Below are positions 21,036-33,588 of a stretch of DNA of 64,000 nt, piece by piece (position 1 is the stretch's first letter; each line of letters opens with the position of its first letter). A model generated the notes under the pieces. That model ran no database searches, was not told the origin of the DNA, and worked only from the letters and a program-made list of their open reading frames with translations. The DNA is from Panaeolus papilionaceus (taxonomy: Eukaryota > Basidiomycota > Agaricomycetes > Agaricales): positions 1 through 64,000 of the forward strand of contig JADNRZ010000051.1 of assembly GCA_015501605.1 (NCBI GenBank), given 5' to 3'. Made by a program: the position numbers and the translations under genes.

Positions 21036-23325
21036 ATGGCAGAAAAGACGAATTCAAACATGCTATTTGCGAATTTCAACCAAGATTTCTCGTGAGTTCT
21101 CTATTCTCCACTACCTTTCCTGTGCCCGTTTCTGACGATGACTATAATATAACGTTGTTGCGGGTTGTTCAATGTTCCGACATGACGTATGAATGAGCAG
21201 CTGTGTCTCTGTTGGGACGAGGAAAGGGTACTGCGTCACCAATTGTGATCCGTTTGGGAGGGTATACACAATGAGTATGTGTCTCTGCTCTTCACGGGAT
21301 TTCGCTGCGCAGATGAGCTGACGCTGTTGATGCAGACAATGGTGCTCGTGGAATCGTGGAGATGCTATTCTGCACGTCGTTGATAGTGTTAGTGGGAGCT
21401 GCGGACCAGCCCCAGTCGAGTCCTAGGAAACTGCAGATTGTGAATACAAAGGTGTGCTTTCTCTCCTCTCATTAACATTGATCCCGACGTTGACGGCACC
21501 AACAACGATGAACAGAGACAATCCATGATCTGCGAGCTCCTCTTCCCATCTTCTATCCTCTCTGTCAAGCTTAACCGCAAGTCTCTGGTCATCGTGCTGG
21601 AGACTGAAATATACATCTACGATATCTCTAATATGAGGCTATTGCACGTCATAGAGACTACATCCAACCCTGAAGGTGAGTTTTCCTTCCTTGTTTTCCC
21701 GGTTTATCATCGCTCACTTGCCGCTCTTTCAGCCATCTGCGCCCTCTCTCCCTCCGCAGACAACTCATACCTCGCCTACCCCTCACCAGTGCCATCACCC
21801 AGTACACCCCTCGCCGCTGGCTCCTCAGCCGGATCACCCACCACCGCCGCCCCCGCCTCTCCCCAGTCGCAATCCGGGGACGTCCTCCTCTTCTCCACGC
21901 GCTCCCTCACCGTCGCCAACGTCATCCAAGCGCACAAATCCCCGCTCTCCTCCCTCTCCATCAACTCCACCGGCACCCTCCTCGCCACGTCCAGCGAGAA
22001 GGGCACGGTGATCAGAGTGTGGAGTGTGCCTGGCTCGGAGAAGCTGTATCAGTTTAGGAGGGGGACGAGGGAGGCGAGGATATATAGTATGAATTTTAAT
22101 TTGGTGAGCACGTTGTTGGCGGTGAGTAGTGCGCATGATACGGTGCATATATTCAAGTTGGGGAAGAGGGATTTGGGGGTGGGTGGGAGTGGCGGTGGGG
22201 GAGGGACGGCGAGTAGTGCAAGTAGTACGATTGGTAGTAAGGATGGGATGGCGAGTCCGCCGGAGAGTGTGGTTGATGGGAGTACGCCGGCGTTGGAGGG
22301 TGGATATGAAGCGTTTGTGGAAAAGAAGAAGAGCAGTTCTGTTTCGTGCGTTGTGTTTTTTCCACCCATCGTCTTTTTGTTGGCCTTGTTGACGCGGTGT
22401 CCAGATCATCCCTCAAACGCAAATCCATGCAAATGACGAAATCGCTCACCCATTCCATGGGCGGATACTTGCCCAACTCAATCACGGAGATGTGGGAGCC
22501 GTCGAGAGATTTCGCGTTTTTGAGGTTGCCGACGAGTGGGGCGAGGACGGTGGTGGCGTTGAGCGGGTGAGTTGGGTTTCCTTTTTTTTTGTGGTGTTTT
22601 GTTTTTATGTTGGGATTCGATGTTGTTGCTGTGGGGTCGATGGATATTGGTGGTCAGTTTTTAGGTGGATTGGGGTTGGTGTCGTGTTGGACGGATCTGC
22701 ATATACACTTGGATGCCCTTCATACCACAGGTGTTGTGCCTTAAGCTACGCGTGCATGTTCCCCCGCTTCTGCGCTCCGATCCTTCGCTGGCTTTTTCCT
22801 TGTTAATACCCGCGAGTCATTTTATGCCATGATTTTGTGCGGGTCTTTGGTAGGATAAAAATCCATGTCATTAGGTCGGAGCGCATATATGCGGTATGGT
22901 GACCCGCGCAGGGCTCTTATGCTCACTCTCTCAAATATATTTCACTTCCATTCATGTCTTTTCGCAATTATTTCCTCTATCGTTCACGTTCCCTTCCTCT
23001 CGTTCGTTCGCAACTCGTTCCACTTGTTTACTCCCCCTGTCCCTCGTTTACATGCGTCTTCTTCTCGACCTTCTACTTCATTTTCCTACTGTTCAACGAA
23101 GCTGACCCCTCTCACCCTTAGGACAATGCCGCACGTCATGGTCATATCCAGCGAAGGATACTTTTATTCGTATAGCATTGATTTGGAGAAGGGAGGCGAG
23201 TGTTCGTTGTTGAAGCAATATAGGTGGGTGGCGTTTTCTCCTTTGATGTGATGTCTTTTTTTGGGGATGCTGATGATGATTTTGTTCGTTTTAGTTTGCT
23301 AGACTCGGGCGATGAGATTAGTTGA
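21036..23325 (+). CDS. ATG18: ATG18, WD40/PROPPIN autophagy protein
   Basis: Exons 21036-21091, 21201-21274, 21336-21451, 21516-21675, 21733-22345, 22405-22566, 23122-23223 and 23295-23325 give 437 residues. ATG18 is a seven-bladed WD40-like propeller that binds PI3P and PI(3,5)P2 on pre-autophagosomal and vacuolar membranes and works with ATG2. Seen: N-terminal [39 protein letters not shown]; the lipid-binding motif FRRG in [29 protein letters not shown]-terminal [20 protein letters not shown], then LLDSGDEI. A Ser/Pro/Ala-rich insert (about 22 residues after AYPSPV) and a Gly/Ser-rich insert after [11 protein letters not shown] extend loops. The ATG at 21060 is an alternative start. The seventh intron is 555 nt, against 57-109 for the others. 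Confidence 0.94.
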
Positions 23326-24224
23326 AGTGGCTTTCTGTCTGCCTGTGTTCATATCAACGATTCAACTGCGATGGGTTCTTCGCGCCAGAAGCGATCCCGA
23401 TTCAAACTCGGCGTAGTTGTCTTCTTCGCCTTTTCATATTTCGATACTCCCCTTCTTTATTTCTTGTTCTTTATTTCCCTCCTTAGTTTTCTATTCTCGT
23501 TTTCTTGGTTTTATATCGTAGCGTAGGAGTTTGATTGAGTTTGGATGTGACGTCGACATGGTGGTGAGATGGGTAGGAGAGATGACGGGGGAGCTGTTTG
23601 TATAAATGAAATAGAATGCTTACTTGTATTCGATGGTCGCGTCCTGTCTGTCCGATGAGCCGTGATGGACCATTTGAAAACACTTCAGACCCGTCGGTCG
23701 TCTAAATCGTTACTATTGGATTGGGGACCTGAGTCCGGGTTGGAGCGCTTGTATGGTAAGGCACACAATAATCTATTCTCTCTCGATCCCATGATGCCTC
23801 CTTCGTGGCTGGATATACATCCCATGCTCAGTCTTTCAGCGCTAACGCCGTTGAGCACGCATATTATAAGCAAATGGTGGTGAATGTACTGACCCCAGGC
23901 CTGGGTAAAGGGGAGTCATGAGTAGAAACTTTAACCTCTACGATGTGCAGAGGTTTGGCGAGTGAAAGCGTAAGACCGTCGTAACGTGAGTAGCTTTAAA
24001 CCATCGCGGTCCAGTGTTTCAAGCCCTCCGAAGCCAAAGCCAGGGCAGACAATACAGGTTCGGACTCTGACTTGCACTGAAGAATTCATTACGTTGTCTA
24101 AATCGTTATTATTCGGAGGTAAGTCTAAGGAGGAACATTTCTATGATTATATGTCAACATTGATCTCATGCTCTGCATGGCTTATGAATGTCTCCTTCGT
24201 TGTGCGTTGTCGCGCATGCACCCC
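23326..24224. other. Intergenic, no gene seen
   Basis: 3' UTRs of the converging ATG18 and desaturase genes. The 100 bp before 24225 resembles 28130-28259 and so belongs to the desaturase duplication. Confidence 0.55.
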
Positions 24225-25760
24225 CTACTCAGTCTTTCCACCGATGGGAACACGGTACTTCTCAGCAGGGCGACGCAACATCTGACCCTTCTTGTCGCGG
24301 TAGAAGAGAACCTCACCCTCGTTGTCGACGAATTGGCACCTGTTGTAGGCGTTCCAGAGAGCCTTGAAGACGGGGGCATCAGAGTAGGCATAGTGCTCGC
24401 CGATGAATGCCTTGAGGTGTTGGGTAGCCTCGGGGCCGTTATAGAAGGGCATCTTGGGGAAGAACTGATGATATCAAGCGATGAGTTTAGACTGAAAGAA
24501 CGGCAGAGAAATGAGACGTACGTGGTGGATGACGTGGTAGTGAGCGACATCGTGGAGGAAGAAGCGTCCCTGCCAGCCGAGGAAGTTGCGGTCGACGGTA
24601 GCGGCGGCACCACGCTGGAAGTTCCATTCCTTGCCGCGGTAGTGGGGAAGAGTGGGGTCGGTGTGGTGGAGGTAGGTGATCATGATGACTGCGACTCGTG
24701 AGTTAATTTCTAGAAGAGAATAGAGCGACGATGGTACGTACACCAGTGGGAGACCTCGAGCCATGGGAACATGTAGTACTTGATAACTTCACCAGCACCC
24801 CAGATGGAGGACGAGTAGCAGACACCCCAGACCATGAATGCGATGCCGAGGTTGGACATGATGACGGCGTTGCGTTGAGCCTTGGTGAACAAGATCGAGT
24901 TGGCTATTCGTCATGGAATCAGATATGGTGAAGGAGACAATGTGAAGAGACGCTTACGATCGAAATGGTTGGTCCACTTGGGGTAAGTCTTTTGGCCAGA
25001 AACGTTGAAAACTGTGACAGTTTATCAGTACAGTGAACAACTTGACGAGTCCAACCACTTACGAAGATAAGCGGGGAAGGCGAGAACCTGCTGGCGAATC
25101 AACATGTACAGAGTGTAGATGGGAGTATCGCCGAAAATCTCATCCCAGTCAATTTGGTCGGTGGGCTTGTCAGGAATGCCGAGATCCTCACGGGTCTTGG
25201 GGACGTAGACCTCATCACGCTCCATGGAGGCGTGGTTGGAGTGGTGACGGTGGTGAGAGATCCTCCAGGAGAAGTACGGGGTCCACATAGCGGTGTGAGT
25301 GATGAAGCCGAGGATGTCGTTGACGATCTTGTGGTCGGAGAAAGCTCCGTGGCCGCACTCGTGGCCGATGACCCAGATACCGGTGAAGATGAGGCCTTGG
25401 AACCACCAGTAAACGCACCAGGAGGCCCAGCGAGCGACCTCGGCGCCGATGGGGGTGAGAAGCTCCTTGCTGGCGGCTGAGGTGAAGTAGGGGTCAATGT
25501 AGGTTGCGGACTTCCAGGCGATGGCAGCGCAGAGGACGTCGCGGGCGAAGTAAAGTAAGCCCTTGCGAGTGTCCCTCACGAACATCTCAGCAGGGATGGC
25601 AGCACGGATCTCCTTCAGAGACCTGTAACATTACACCAGATGAAACCACTACAGTGAGCCAACACGTTCAATATCAAAAATAAAAAACCAACCATGGCAT
25701 CGGAGTGTACTCAGGAAGAGCATCCTCGTTGTATTTCTTTGTTTCGGTGCTAGCGCCCAT
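24225..25760 (-). CDS. Delta-12 fatty acid desaturase, copy A
   Basis: Exons, in gene order, 25693-25760, 25063-25622, 24958-25011, 24742-24903, 24522-24688 and 24225-24464 give 416 residues; introns are 51-70 nt. The enzyme inserts the second double bond into oleoyl chains to make linoleate in the ER membrane, using a di-iron centre held by three His boxes. Seen: HECGH in VIGHECGHGAF, HHRHH in WRISHHRHHSNH, and HVIHH at the end of exon 5, with hydrophobic segments between (CVYWWFQGLIFTGIWVI; LGIAFMVWGVCYSSSIWGAG). The start MGASTETKKYNED is shared with copy B. The first intron has a weak 5' site (GTTGGT). Length and box spacing fit fungal delta-12/omega-6 enzymes; a delta-15 or bifunctional activity cannot be excluded. 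Confidence 0.94.
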
Positions 25761-26956
25761 GTTATAGTCGATTTAGAACTAAACAGGGAATAGTGTTCGT
25801 GATCCTCTAGTAAACAATCACTAGAGGAAAGAAAGATGCGTCTGTCCTCTGCGATGAGTCTGTATTTAAGGTCTGAACCGGGTAGGGTTACAGTACAATA
25901 CAACAGATAAGGTGTGTTGGACGAGTTATGAGTCGGAGCGGCGGAGCGCGGTAGGAGCTAAAATAGCTGAAAGAATTATTCGTGGCCAAGTAGAATTGAT
26001 ATTTTTAATTTTTTTACCTGTTGCAATTCCTAGGAGATGGGTGCCGACCGGCTTGGGCAGGTGGCGACGCTTGCGCGGGGTACATGATGTTGTTGGTGTG
26101 TTTTATCCGCCTTATTATGAATTAAGCGGACCTGCGTAAAGTTGGCAATGTAGGTGATTTTTATTCGTACAGTGCATTACATTAACATGCTTGGGCTTTA
26201 CGTTCAATTAGTAAGGCAAACGCGTACGCAGGATATATTTATCTAGGGATTGGGATATGTTGATTCGAACCACCGAGGACGACATTGGTGTGAAGCAACG
26301 CTGTTGTCTTGCCGCCCGTGTGGCAATAGACGATGGGAACAATGCTCGTTTTGAATTGGATTCATTTACAAAATTCGAGAGCTACGCATTCGGCTCGTGC
26401 ATATCGTAAATGGCATGTGATATCTAAAATTGAGACGATAGACGAGAACCTATTGCGGTGCAGTTCCCATCCAATGGTCTACAAGATGAATTGATAATGA
26501 TATCATCCATGGTATTTAGGTTGTTTCCTTGTTCACAGATTATAATTAGTAAGTAGAATTTTAGTCTGTTTCGTTTAAAAGGAGTAGTCTGAGTCGCTTT
26601 AGGAGCTACCCAGAGTGAGGAAAATGCTGAGCCGATGGAGCAAACTAATGCCTTCTGTCTGATTGGATGTTGAAGCAACGTTGAAGTGGTAACAGGAATG
26701 ACTAAAGTACAACTGGCTTACAGTGCTCGATGACGATAATTAGTTGGATAACGAGAAGATATGAAAAGGAGTGAAGGCGACAGAAAATCCAGTATTAATT
26801 CTGTAAGCGAGGCCCTGAAGGCGTATCGATATTCCTGATAACTATAGTGTGGCCAGAGATGATGCCTATCTATTAAATCAGAACCACCCCGCGTGTAGCT
26901 GCGTAGGTCGGCCTAGTCCCCCGAGCTGATGACAGGTGTCGTACTTGACGTGACGC
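25761..26956. other. Upstream region of desaturase copy A
   Basis: Contains diverged counterparts of the copy B upstream region, such as CTCCTAGGA-like and GGACCTGCGTAAAG (26130 and 30072) segments. No gene seen. Confidence 0.6.
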
Positions 26957-27802
26957 TGATGAGCGCCCAAAGGGGGATGACGAATGGAAACAAACCAAAA
27001 ACAAAATGAGTATGTGGATGGAAGTGTGAGGGATGGTGACGGTGCAAGTTGAGTGAAGTGAGAGGGGTGCTCTCGGTTGGAAGTGAGTTGGGTCCAGAGA
27101 GTTACGGTTAGAAGAGGGTTGCTGAGACGATGAAACGAGGTTCAGGTCAGCGATGGCAACGCTGAGGAATGAGACTGGGCGATATATGAAAGCCGGGATG
27201 AATAAGACTGAGGGAACGTTCAAGTTTGCGGTGGCGACTGAATATGAAAGTCAACGACAGTGGCTTCGCAAAACGACTGGGAGACGACTGAGATACGAAG
27301 AAACTAAACTATGCACAGCCGGCGACGCTGAGAGCCTGCTGAGATAAGAGCGATGCAAAACTGAGAACAGATACTGAATCTGGGGAGTGAAAATATTCCA
27401 ATTGAAACGGTAAGCTATCATACAGTTGATAAGTAGGCTATCGTCAAGTGAGCTATCTGCCAACAAAAGAAGGGGAGGTAAAATAACACGAAATGAATGA
27501 GAAATAAAGAGAAAACGATGAAGAAAAGCGGAAATGAAACATATGAAACGAAGAAAAGAAACCTAGAACGGGGATATTGAATAAAATAAATGAAAGGGAT
27601 GGGGATCGAGGTGTAGGATGTGGTCGCTGAGGCCTGAGGCCTGAGGGTCGGATGGTGTCACAGAATGTGATAAGATACGGAAACTTTGGATGGTGTTCTT
27701 GTGTATGATCCTGATACTGTGACGTAGGCGCCGTGTGCGCGATGAGTTGCAGAAATCGTCCAAAATCGCGAAAACGGGCGTATGTGGGCACGAGGCTCAT
27801 CA
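26957..27802. repeat. LTR-like dispersed repeat R1, copy 1
   Basis: About 846 bp starting TGATGAGC and ending GCTCATCA, with no coding capacity. Homologous over its length to 33589-34431. TG/CA inverted ends and lack of genes suggest a solo LTR, but no clear target duplication was seen here. The rest, to 28130, is unique spacer. Confidence 0.6.
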
Positions 27803-28259
27803 ACACATTCTGTAGACGATTTCATTCTGATTTTGAAGGGTCATTAACGAGTATTCCGAATGCTGTAATATTCTCGCGATAAGGTGGAGGTTTTATTTGA
27901 ACTTGAAGCCGCGATGCCAACAATGCACAAAAATGTCTGGTATCAGATGGGTGGAAAGTACTTTGTGACAACTTCTTACTAGGGTGTCTGGCAATCGCGA
28001 TGAACAAAGGCCGGGGTAACACATCAGGGAACAACTTGGGGCCGGAATACAAGGGGATGGAGGTGCAAATTTCTTCGTTTCTGTGAGTAAATAATGTCCA
28101 AGATCCTCTCAATTGATTTCCAACGTCACTTCAAAATTTCAAAATTATCATTATTCGTATGGGAGTCTAGGGAGGAGCGTTTCTATGAAATGTGTACAAA
28201 TTAATGTAACGCTCTCTACGTGCCATGGGCATCTCCTTCGTTAAAACATAAGCACCCGC

Positions 28260-29786
28260 TTACTCAGTCTTGCCGCCGATGGGAACACGGTACTTCTCAG
28301 CAGGGCGACGCAACATCTGACCCTTCTTGTCGCGGTAGAAGAGAACTTCACCCTCGTTGTCGACGAATTGGCACCTGTTGTAGGCATTCCAGAGAGCCTT
28401 GAACACGGGGGCATCAGAGTAGGCATAGTGCTCGCCGATGAATGCCTTGAGGTGTTGGGTAGCCTCGGGGCCGTTATAGAAAGGCATCTTGGGGAAGAAC
28501 TGATGATATCAAGCGATGAGTACGGACTGAAAGAACGGCAGATAAATGAGACGTACGTGGTGGATAACGTGGTAGTGAGCGACGTCGTGGAGGAAGAAAC
28601 GTCCCTGCCAGCCGAGGAAGTTGCGGTCGACGGTAGCAGCAGCACCACGCTGGAAGTTCCATTCCTTGCCACGGTAGTGGGGCAGGGTGGGGTCGGTGTG
28701 GTGGAGGTAGGTGATCATGATGACTACAATTCCTGGGTCAATCTCGACGAGCGGCAGATAATGCGATGGGTTACTTACACCAGTGAGAGACCTCGAGCCA
28801 TGGGAACATGTAGTACTTGATAACTTCACCAGCACCCCAGATAGAGGAAGAGTAGCAGACACCCCAGACCATGAATGCGATGCCGAGGTTGGACATGATG
28901 ACGGCGTTGCGCTGGGCCTTGGTGAACAGGATCGAGTTGGCTATTCGTCATGGAATAAGACATAGTGAAGGAGACAATGTGAAGAGACACTCACGATCGA
29001 AGTGGTTGGTCCACTTGGGGTAAGTCTTTTGGCCAGAAACGTTGAAAACTGTGACATTGAATCAGCACTGTGTGCATGCTAACAAGATGTAGCCACTCAC
29101 GAAGATAAGCAGGGAAAGCGAGAACCTGCTGGCGGATCAACATGTACAGAGTGTAGATGGGGGTATCGCCGAAAATCTCATCCCAGTCAATTTGGTCGGT
29201 GGGCTTGTCAGGAATGCCGAGATCCTCACGGGTCTTGGGGACATAGACCTCATCACGCTCCATAGAGGCGTGGTTAGAGTGGTGACGGTGGTGAGAGATC
29301 CTCCAGGAGAAGTACGGGGTCCACATAGCGGTGTGAGTGATGAAGCCGAGAATGTCGTTGACGATCTTGTGGTCGGAGAAAGCACCGTGACCGCACTCGT
29401 GACCAATAACCCAGATACCGGTGAAGATGAGGCCTTGGAACCACCAGTAGACACACCAGGAGGCCCAGCGGGCGACCTCGGCGCCGATGGGGGTGAGCAG
29501 ATCCTTGCTGGCGGCTGAGGTGAAGTATGGGTCAATGTAGGTTGCGGACTTCCAGGCAATGGCAGCGCAGAGGACGTCGCGGGCGAAGTAGAGTAAGCCC
29601 TTGCGAGTATCCCTCACGAACATTTCAGCGGGGATGGCAGCACGGATCTCCTTCAGAGACCTGTAATATTGATCAGCTAATCGTTCAGAGGCGCAGAGAT
29701 GCAAGGAAGCAAACAAACCATGGCATCGGAGTGTACTCGGGGAGAGCATCTTCGTTATATTTCTTCGTTTCGGTGCTGGCGCCCAT
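28260..29786 (-). CDS. Delta-12 fatty acid desaturase, copy B
   Basis: Exons, in gene order, 29719-29786, 29101-29660, 28995-29048, 28779-28940, 28557-28723 and 28260-28499 give 416 residues. Exon lengths (68, 560, 54, 162, 167 and 240) equal those of copy A. The protein is almost the same (for example ASKDLLTPIG for ASKELLTPIG), with all three His boxes intact. Role as for copy A: oleate to linoleate in the ER. Introns and flanks have diverged much more than exons, so both copies appear to be kept by selection or by gene conversion. The distance between the two start codons is 4026 bp. Splice sites here (GTAAGT, GTGAGT) are closer to consensus than in copy A. Confidence 0.94.
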
Positions 29787-31252
29787 GTTGTAGTAGAACT
29801 AGAACAGGGATAAGAAAGGTTGATGAGGTTCAATTGGGTCGACCAGGAGTATTTAAGTGCATCATCGGATAAATTATTGCGCTGAATAAGTCATGAGCAA
29901 ACGGAGCACGGTACGCCGAAAGTATCTAAAAGAAGTGTTCAATGCATTTTACCTGTTGTAACTCCTAGGAGTACGAGTCTCGGTGGTGTTAGGTAACCCA
30001 GAGTCGACGCTTGACGTGCAGAAGCGCACTCCTACTGGCCTAGCTATCAGAAATACATCATTAGTTGACCGGACCTGCGTAAAGATGGTAAACGATATTC
30101 ATACGATTAACTACCCGGATTTCGACTCTGCGTGCTTTTCGCATTCATAAGCAAGTGGATGCGCGAAACAACGCGCTGAGCCCAAGGCAAGAGTGTCGGA
30201 ATCGCCAGACCGTCGTCTGCGGTGTCATGGCCCCAGTTGAAAAGTCGAGGGATGGACTATACATGATTTTTGGGCACAAAGGTATAAGCGTTTTAAATTT
30301 TTGTTCGCTTAAACATCCTATTAATGTAAAATCACAAACACGAAAATGCCAAAACTCACCATGAAAAGGCGCTATTCGACGAGGATATGCCCAATCATTG
30401 GCGGTGACAACACAGATACCTCATCCGAAGCTTGCTTAAATGCTCACTAAGTATAAATATCTGACAGACATCAGTACTTGACAGATAAAAAAGGCTCGTT
30501 TCAGGTACCCAGAGTAAACAACTTCGCCAGCCGAAGGATAAGGAGCAATGAAACGGGTAACGTCATCCGATGAACGACGCAGAATATCAGTGCTGGTCAG
30601 AGATGACGCAGAAAGGTTCCAGGATTAAATATCGTATAAATAGGTCTCTTTCATGAGGCACATGTAGCAAGCAACGCTGTGAAAATAGTGGTAAGCGGTG
30701 GCAAGTATGGGGGAAAGCAGGGATAGAGAACGCAGCCCTGAGTGTAAATTGGTCAACATGACCACGTGATAGTTTTCACGCCCCTATCCCACTCGACGTG
30801 GCGAAATTTTGCACCTCCATTGGACGGTCACCTTAATTGTAAACCAGCTGCCAACAGAAAAAGCGACGACGGCTTGACCCCGTAAAATATAATGACATCC
30901 GTAAATATTTCATGGACAAATTCATTGAGTTTTTCTATAGAAATCGAGGGGATGACATTGATTACAAGAATGATTTCCGCTGCGAATAGATCACGAGCGG
31001 ACTACTTATGCATCCTCTAAAATCGACGACGGCCGACATAGCTTGCTGCGGGGCTGTGCTGTACATCTCAAATTAGCAGCTAGCAGCCTTGCCTTTGTTC
31101 AAGCTCGCTGGTCGCTAGACCAAGCGATCGCGTGGTCATTGTGGGCGGACTATGCCGAAATCGAATGACAATGACATAAAGGGGCTTCAAGTTTTTCCTT
31201 GTTTCAGTCATAATTACGTTACATCCCTGAGCCAACTTGAACATTAACCATC
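29787..31252. other. Upstream region of desaturase copy B and spacer
   Basis: 29787 to about 30640 keeps scattered similarity to the copy A upstream region, marking the extent of the duplicated block. No gene seen. The last part should hold the promoter of the gene at 31253. Confidence 0.55.
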
Positions 31253-32072
31253 ATGCCGCAGATTTCAACAGCTCCTTCGACCAAAGTTGAAATGCTTAAG
31301 ACATCCATCATCATATACGGTGGCGAAGAAAATTTCGAGCAACCTATTTCAGACGCGATGGAGAGAATAAAGACAATACGAGCGATACTTGAAGAACAAC
31401 CAGCCACGCGCATGAGGGTAGAGCTTGACGGTAAGTTCAGTTTCTTTTGCGGTTTATGGTTGATGCCCAAACATCCACTCAGTTAACATGCCGAAGACGA
31501 AGAAAAAGCTGGCCTATTTTAAAGATCAGAGAAGAAAACTTCGAGATTTGCTCAAAGAAATCGCCACAATTCCTGTCATCGCTTCTTTCTCCCTCAATTT
31601 GATCAAAACCCACCGCACAGTTTCCGTAACGGCAACCAAGATGGAACAACAAGACGAATTTGTGGGGCTGTTGTTGAGACACGCTACGGTGGTCGGGCGG
31701 GAATGCAAGGTTCCAGCGATGAACGTTCGAATTTCCGCTCGTATTGACGACGCCTACCCTTGGATATTCACTAATGCAGGTGTCAAAAACGTAATCCACC
31801 CTCTCTACCTGCCAAAGATGAAACAGTTGTGCCTCATCATGAACTTTCAAGCCATTCCTGGACTAGAGGTCAACGAACTGGGGTATAGTTTGGAGTGGTC
31901 GAAAAAGAAGCTTCTGATTTCGTTGCACAACTTACAACTCAAAAGACCTGAACTCGAAGTGATATACCATATTCAAGGGGCCATGGGTACACCGTATGAA
32001 TTTGAGGAGAAGCAAGGTGTCAAAAAAGTGACTTCGCGATCTAGACGCCATGGGTTGCAATCCACAACATGA
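31253..32072 (+). CDS. Hypothetical protein, 255 residues
   Basis: Two exons, 31253-31430 and 31483-32072, around a 52-nt intron (GTAAGT...ACTCAG). Splicing joins RVELDV to NMPKTKKKLAYFKDQRRK in frame. The family is not recognised. There is no signal peptide, membrane segment or Cys/His cluster. The N-terminal third is helical (EQPISDAMERIKTIRAIL). A basic stretch follows, then a mixed alpha/beta-like region with possible strands (KMKQLCLIMNFQAIPGL; LEVIYHIQG), and a basic tail. Composition and the clean intron support a real gene. It could be a lineage-specific protein. Confidence 0.6.
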
Positions 32073-32526
32073 AATCTGACCTTTAGGTTCAACAGACAGC
32101 GCACTAGCATAGGGTCCTTGATACATACATTAGATTTTTGTGTTCTACTCTTCTGAAACCCGACTTATGGACAATAATGCTTCTGAAGGACAAAGGTATG
32201 AACATCGTGGGCATTGTTTGGGTATTGGGCCCTTGTATTCCCGATGATGTAGTGTATATTGTCTCCTCAGCGTTCCCTGCAGAAGCAAGCTTCGCCCTAG
32301 GTAACATTCGACAATGAATCACATTGCTTTGTTGACCCCGTGGGCCCCTCTGAGAGGTATATAAAGCATTGACTAGACGCTTTTTCTTTTCACTGCTTCT
32401 TCATCCCGTTTCACTGAGTCTATTACCAGCGATTTCGTCTGCGTTAATTATGGCTCTTCATCTTCCGCCTCCACCTCCTGCAATGCCTCATGGAGACCCA
32501 TATCGCATCATAACCACGACGCACGT

Positions 32527-32890
32527 TGATGTGCGCGTGGGGAGATCTGAGTGAAAAGGTGAGTGGTGGTGAAGGTGTGACTGGCGGATGAGATAGGTGG
32601 ATGGAAAAGGAAGGTGAGACGCGCGGTACGAGTTCGTGGGGTCGATATGTGAGAGAAATGAGAAGATGGGAAGGTGGGGTGAGTATGAGGTGAAATGAGA
32701 CGAAGATGGAGGACGAAGACGACGAAAATGATGAAAATAAGCGCTGACGAAGGTGTGCGCGGACACCAGACGAAGACGAAACACGAAATACGAGGGCGGA
32801 AAGAGACTTTTTATTCATTGTCAACAAAGTACATGATATATGTAAATGATAGAAAATCATAGAAATAGAAAGAAAATACGCGGTCACTGA
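32527..32890. repeat. LTR-like dispersed repeat R2, copy 1 (truncated)
   Basis: Begins TGATGTGCGCGTGGGGAGAT and matches 42053-42526 and 63199-63582. The match stops at about 32890. No coding capacity. Confidence 0.65.
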
Positions 32891-33588
32891 TAATCGATGG
32901 TATGTGTGTAGTTTATATATGTTATATAGGTATGATTCTTATACTCATATCGTTAAATTATGCAGTTAAGACAATCAATCGTCGCACTGATGAGGAGAAC
33001 AGTGCTATCTACGAGGAGGTTAGCTATCTTCTCGGTACGGTGGCAGGGATGAAGATATGACGGTCCTTTGAGTTCAACATTAGAAACCACTGCGATAACT
33101 CTCAGCATGACCCAGGCCTCCTTGCGCTTGCGCACAAAATTACGAATATTGCTAGGCGTCAGGACCTTGTGACATTCAAATTCCATGCTTTGTTCGTGGC
33201 TGCGAACATGAACCTTTTCGGCACATCTTGCGTCTTCGGTCGCTCGTCACCGGAGGATGTAGGTAGCCTAGAGGCTAAGTTCTGGGGGTGGAAAGAGGGC
33301 AATGGCCCGAAGACCACTGCACCACTTCCCAGGTCGAGAGCCGATGGACGGAGGAGGATGCGCCCCACCACTTATCTGCTCTCTAACCCCTAGACTACCT
33401 TGTCTTCCAGTAACAGCATAACCGTGTATGGGTCTGTGAACAGATAACAGGTTCCGAGAAAATTCGGAGTTTTGTGTAGTCAGGAGTGTAATGTTCATAG
33501 AATTTGTTCAGCAAGGAAAGTCTCCCCGACAGTGGACCTAGGAAAAAACCCCAGAGACGCACTTGTGAGACTAGAATGCTCCTCACGA
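32891..33588. other. Intergenic, no gene seen
   Basis: Spacer between repeats R2 and R1. Only short shadow frames. 32073-32526 is likewise without a gene. Confidence 0.5.

Noticed and set aside
21834..22485. Several long minus-strand frames opposite the ATG18 exons
   Set aside because: Antisense shadows of GC-rich, low-complexity coding sequence. The plus strand has a clear ATG18 model with conserved motifs.
23662..23883. 73-codon ORF between ATG18 and desaturase A
   Set aside because: Short, unrecognised and opposed by a minus-strand frame. The region is 3' UTR and spacer.
24168..25480. Plus-strand frames opposite desaturase A (and 28368-29518 opposite desaturase B)
   Set aside because: Mirror frames of conserved minus-strand exons. 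They repeat in both copies only because the exons are duplicated.
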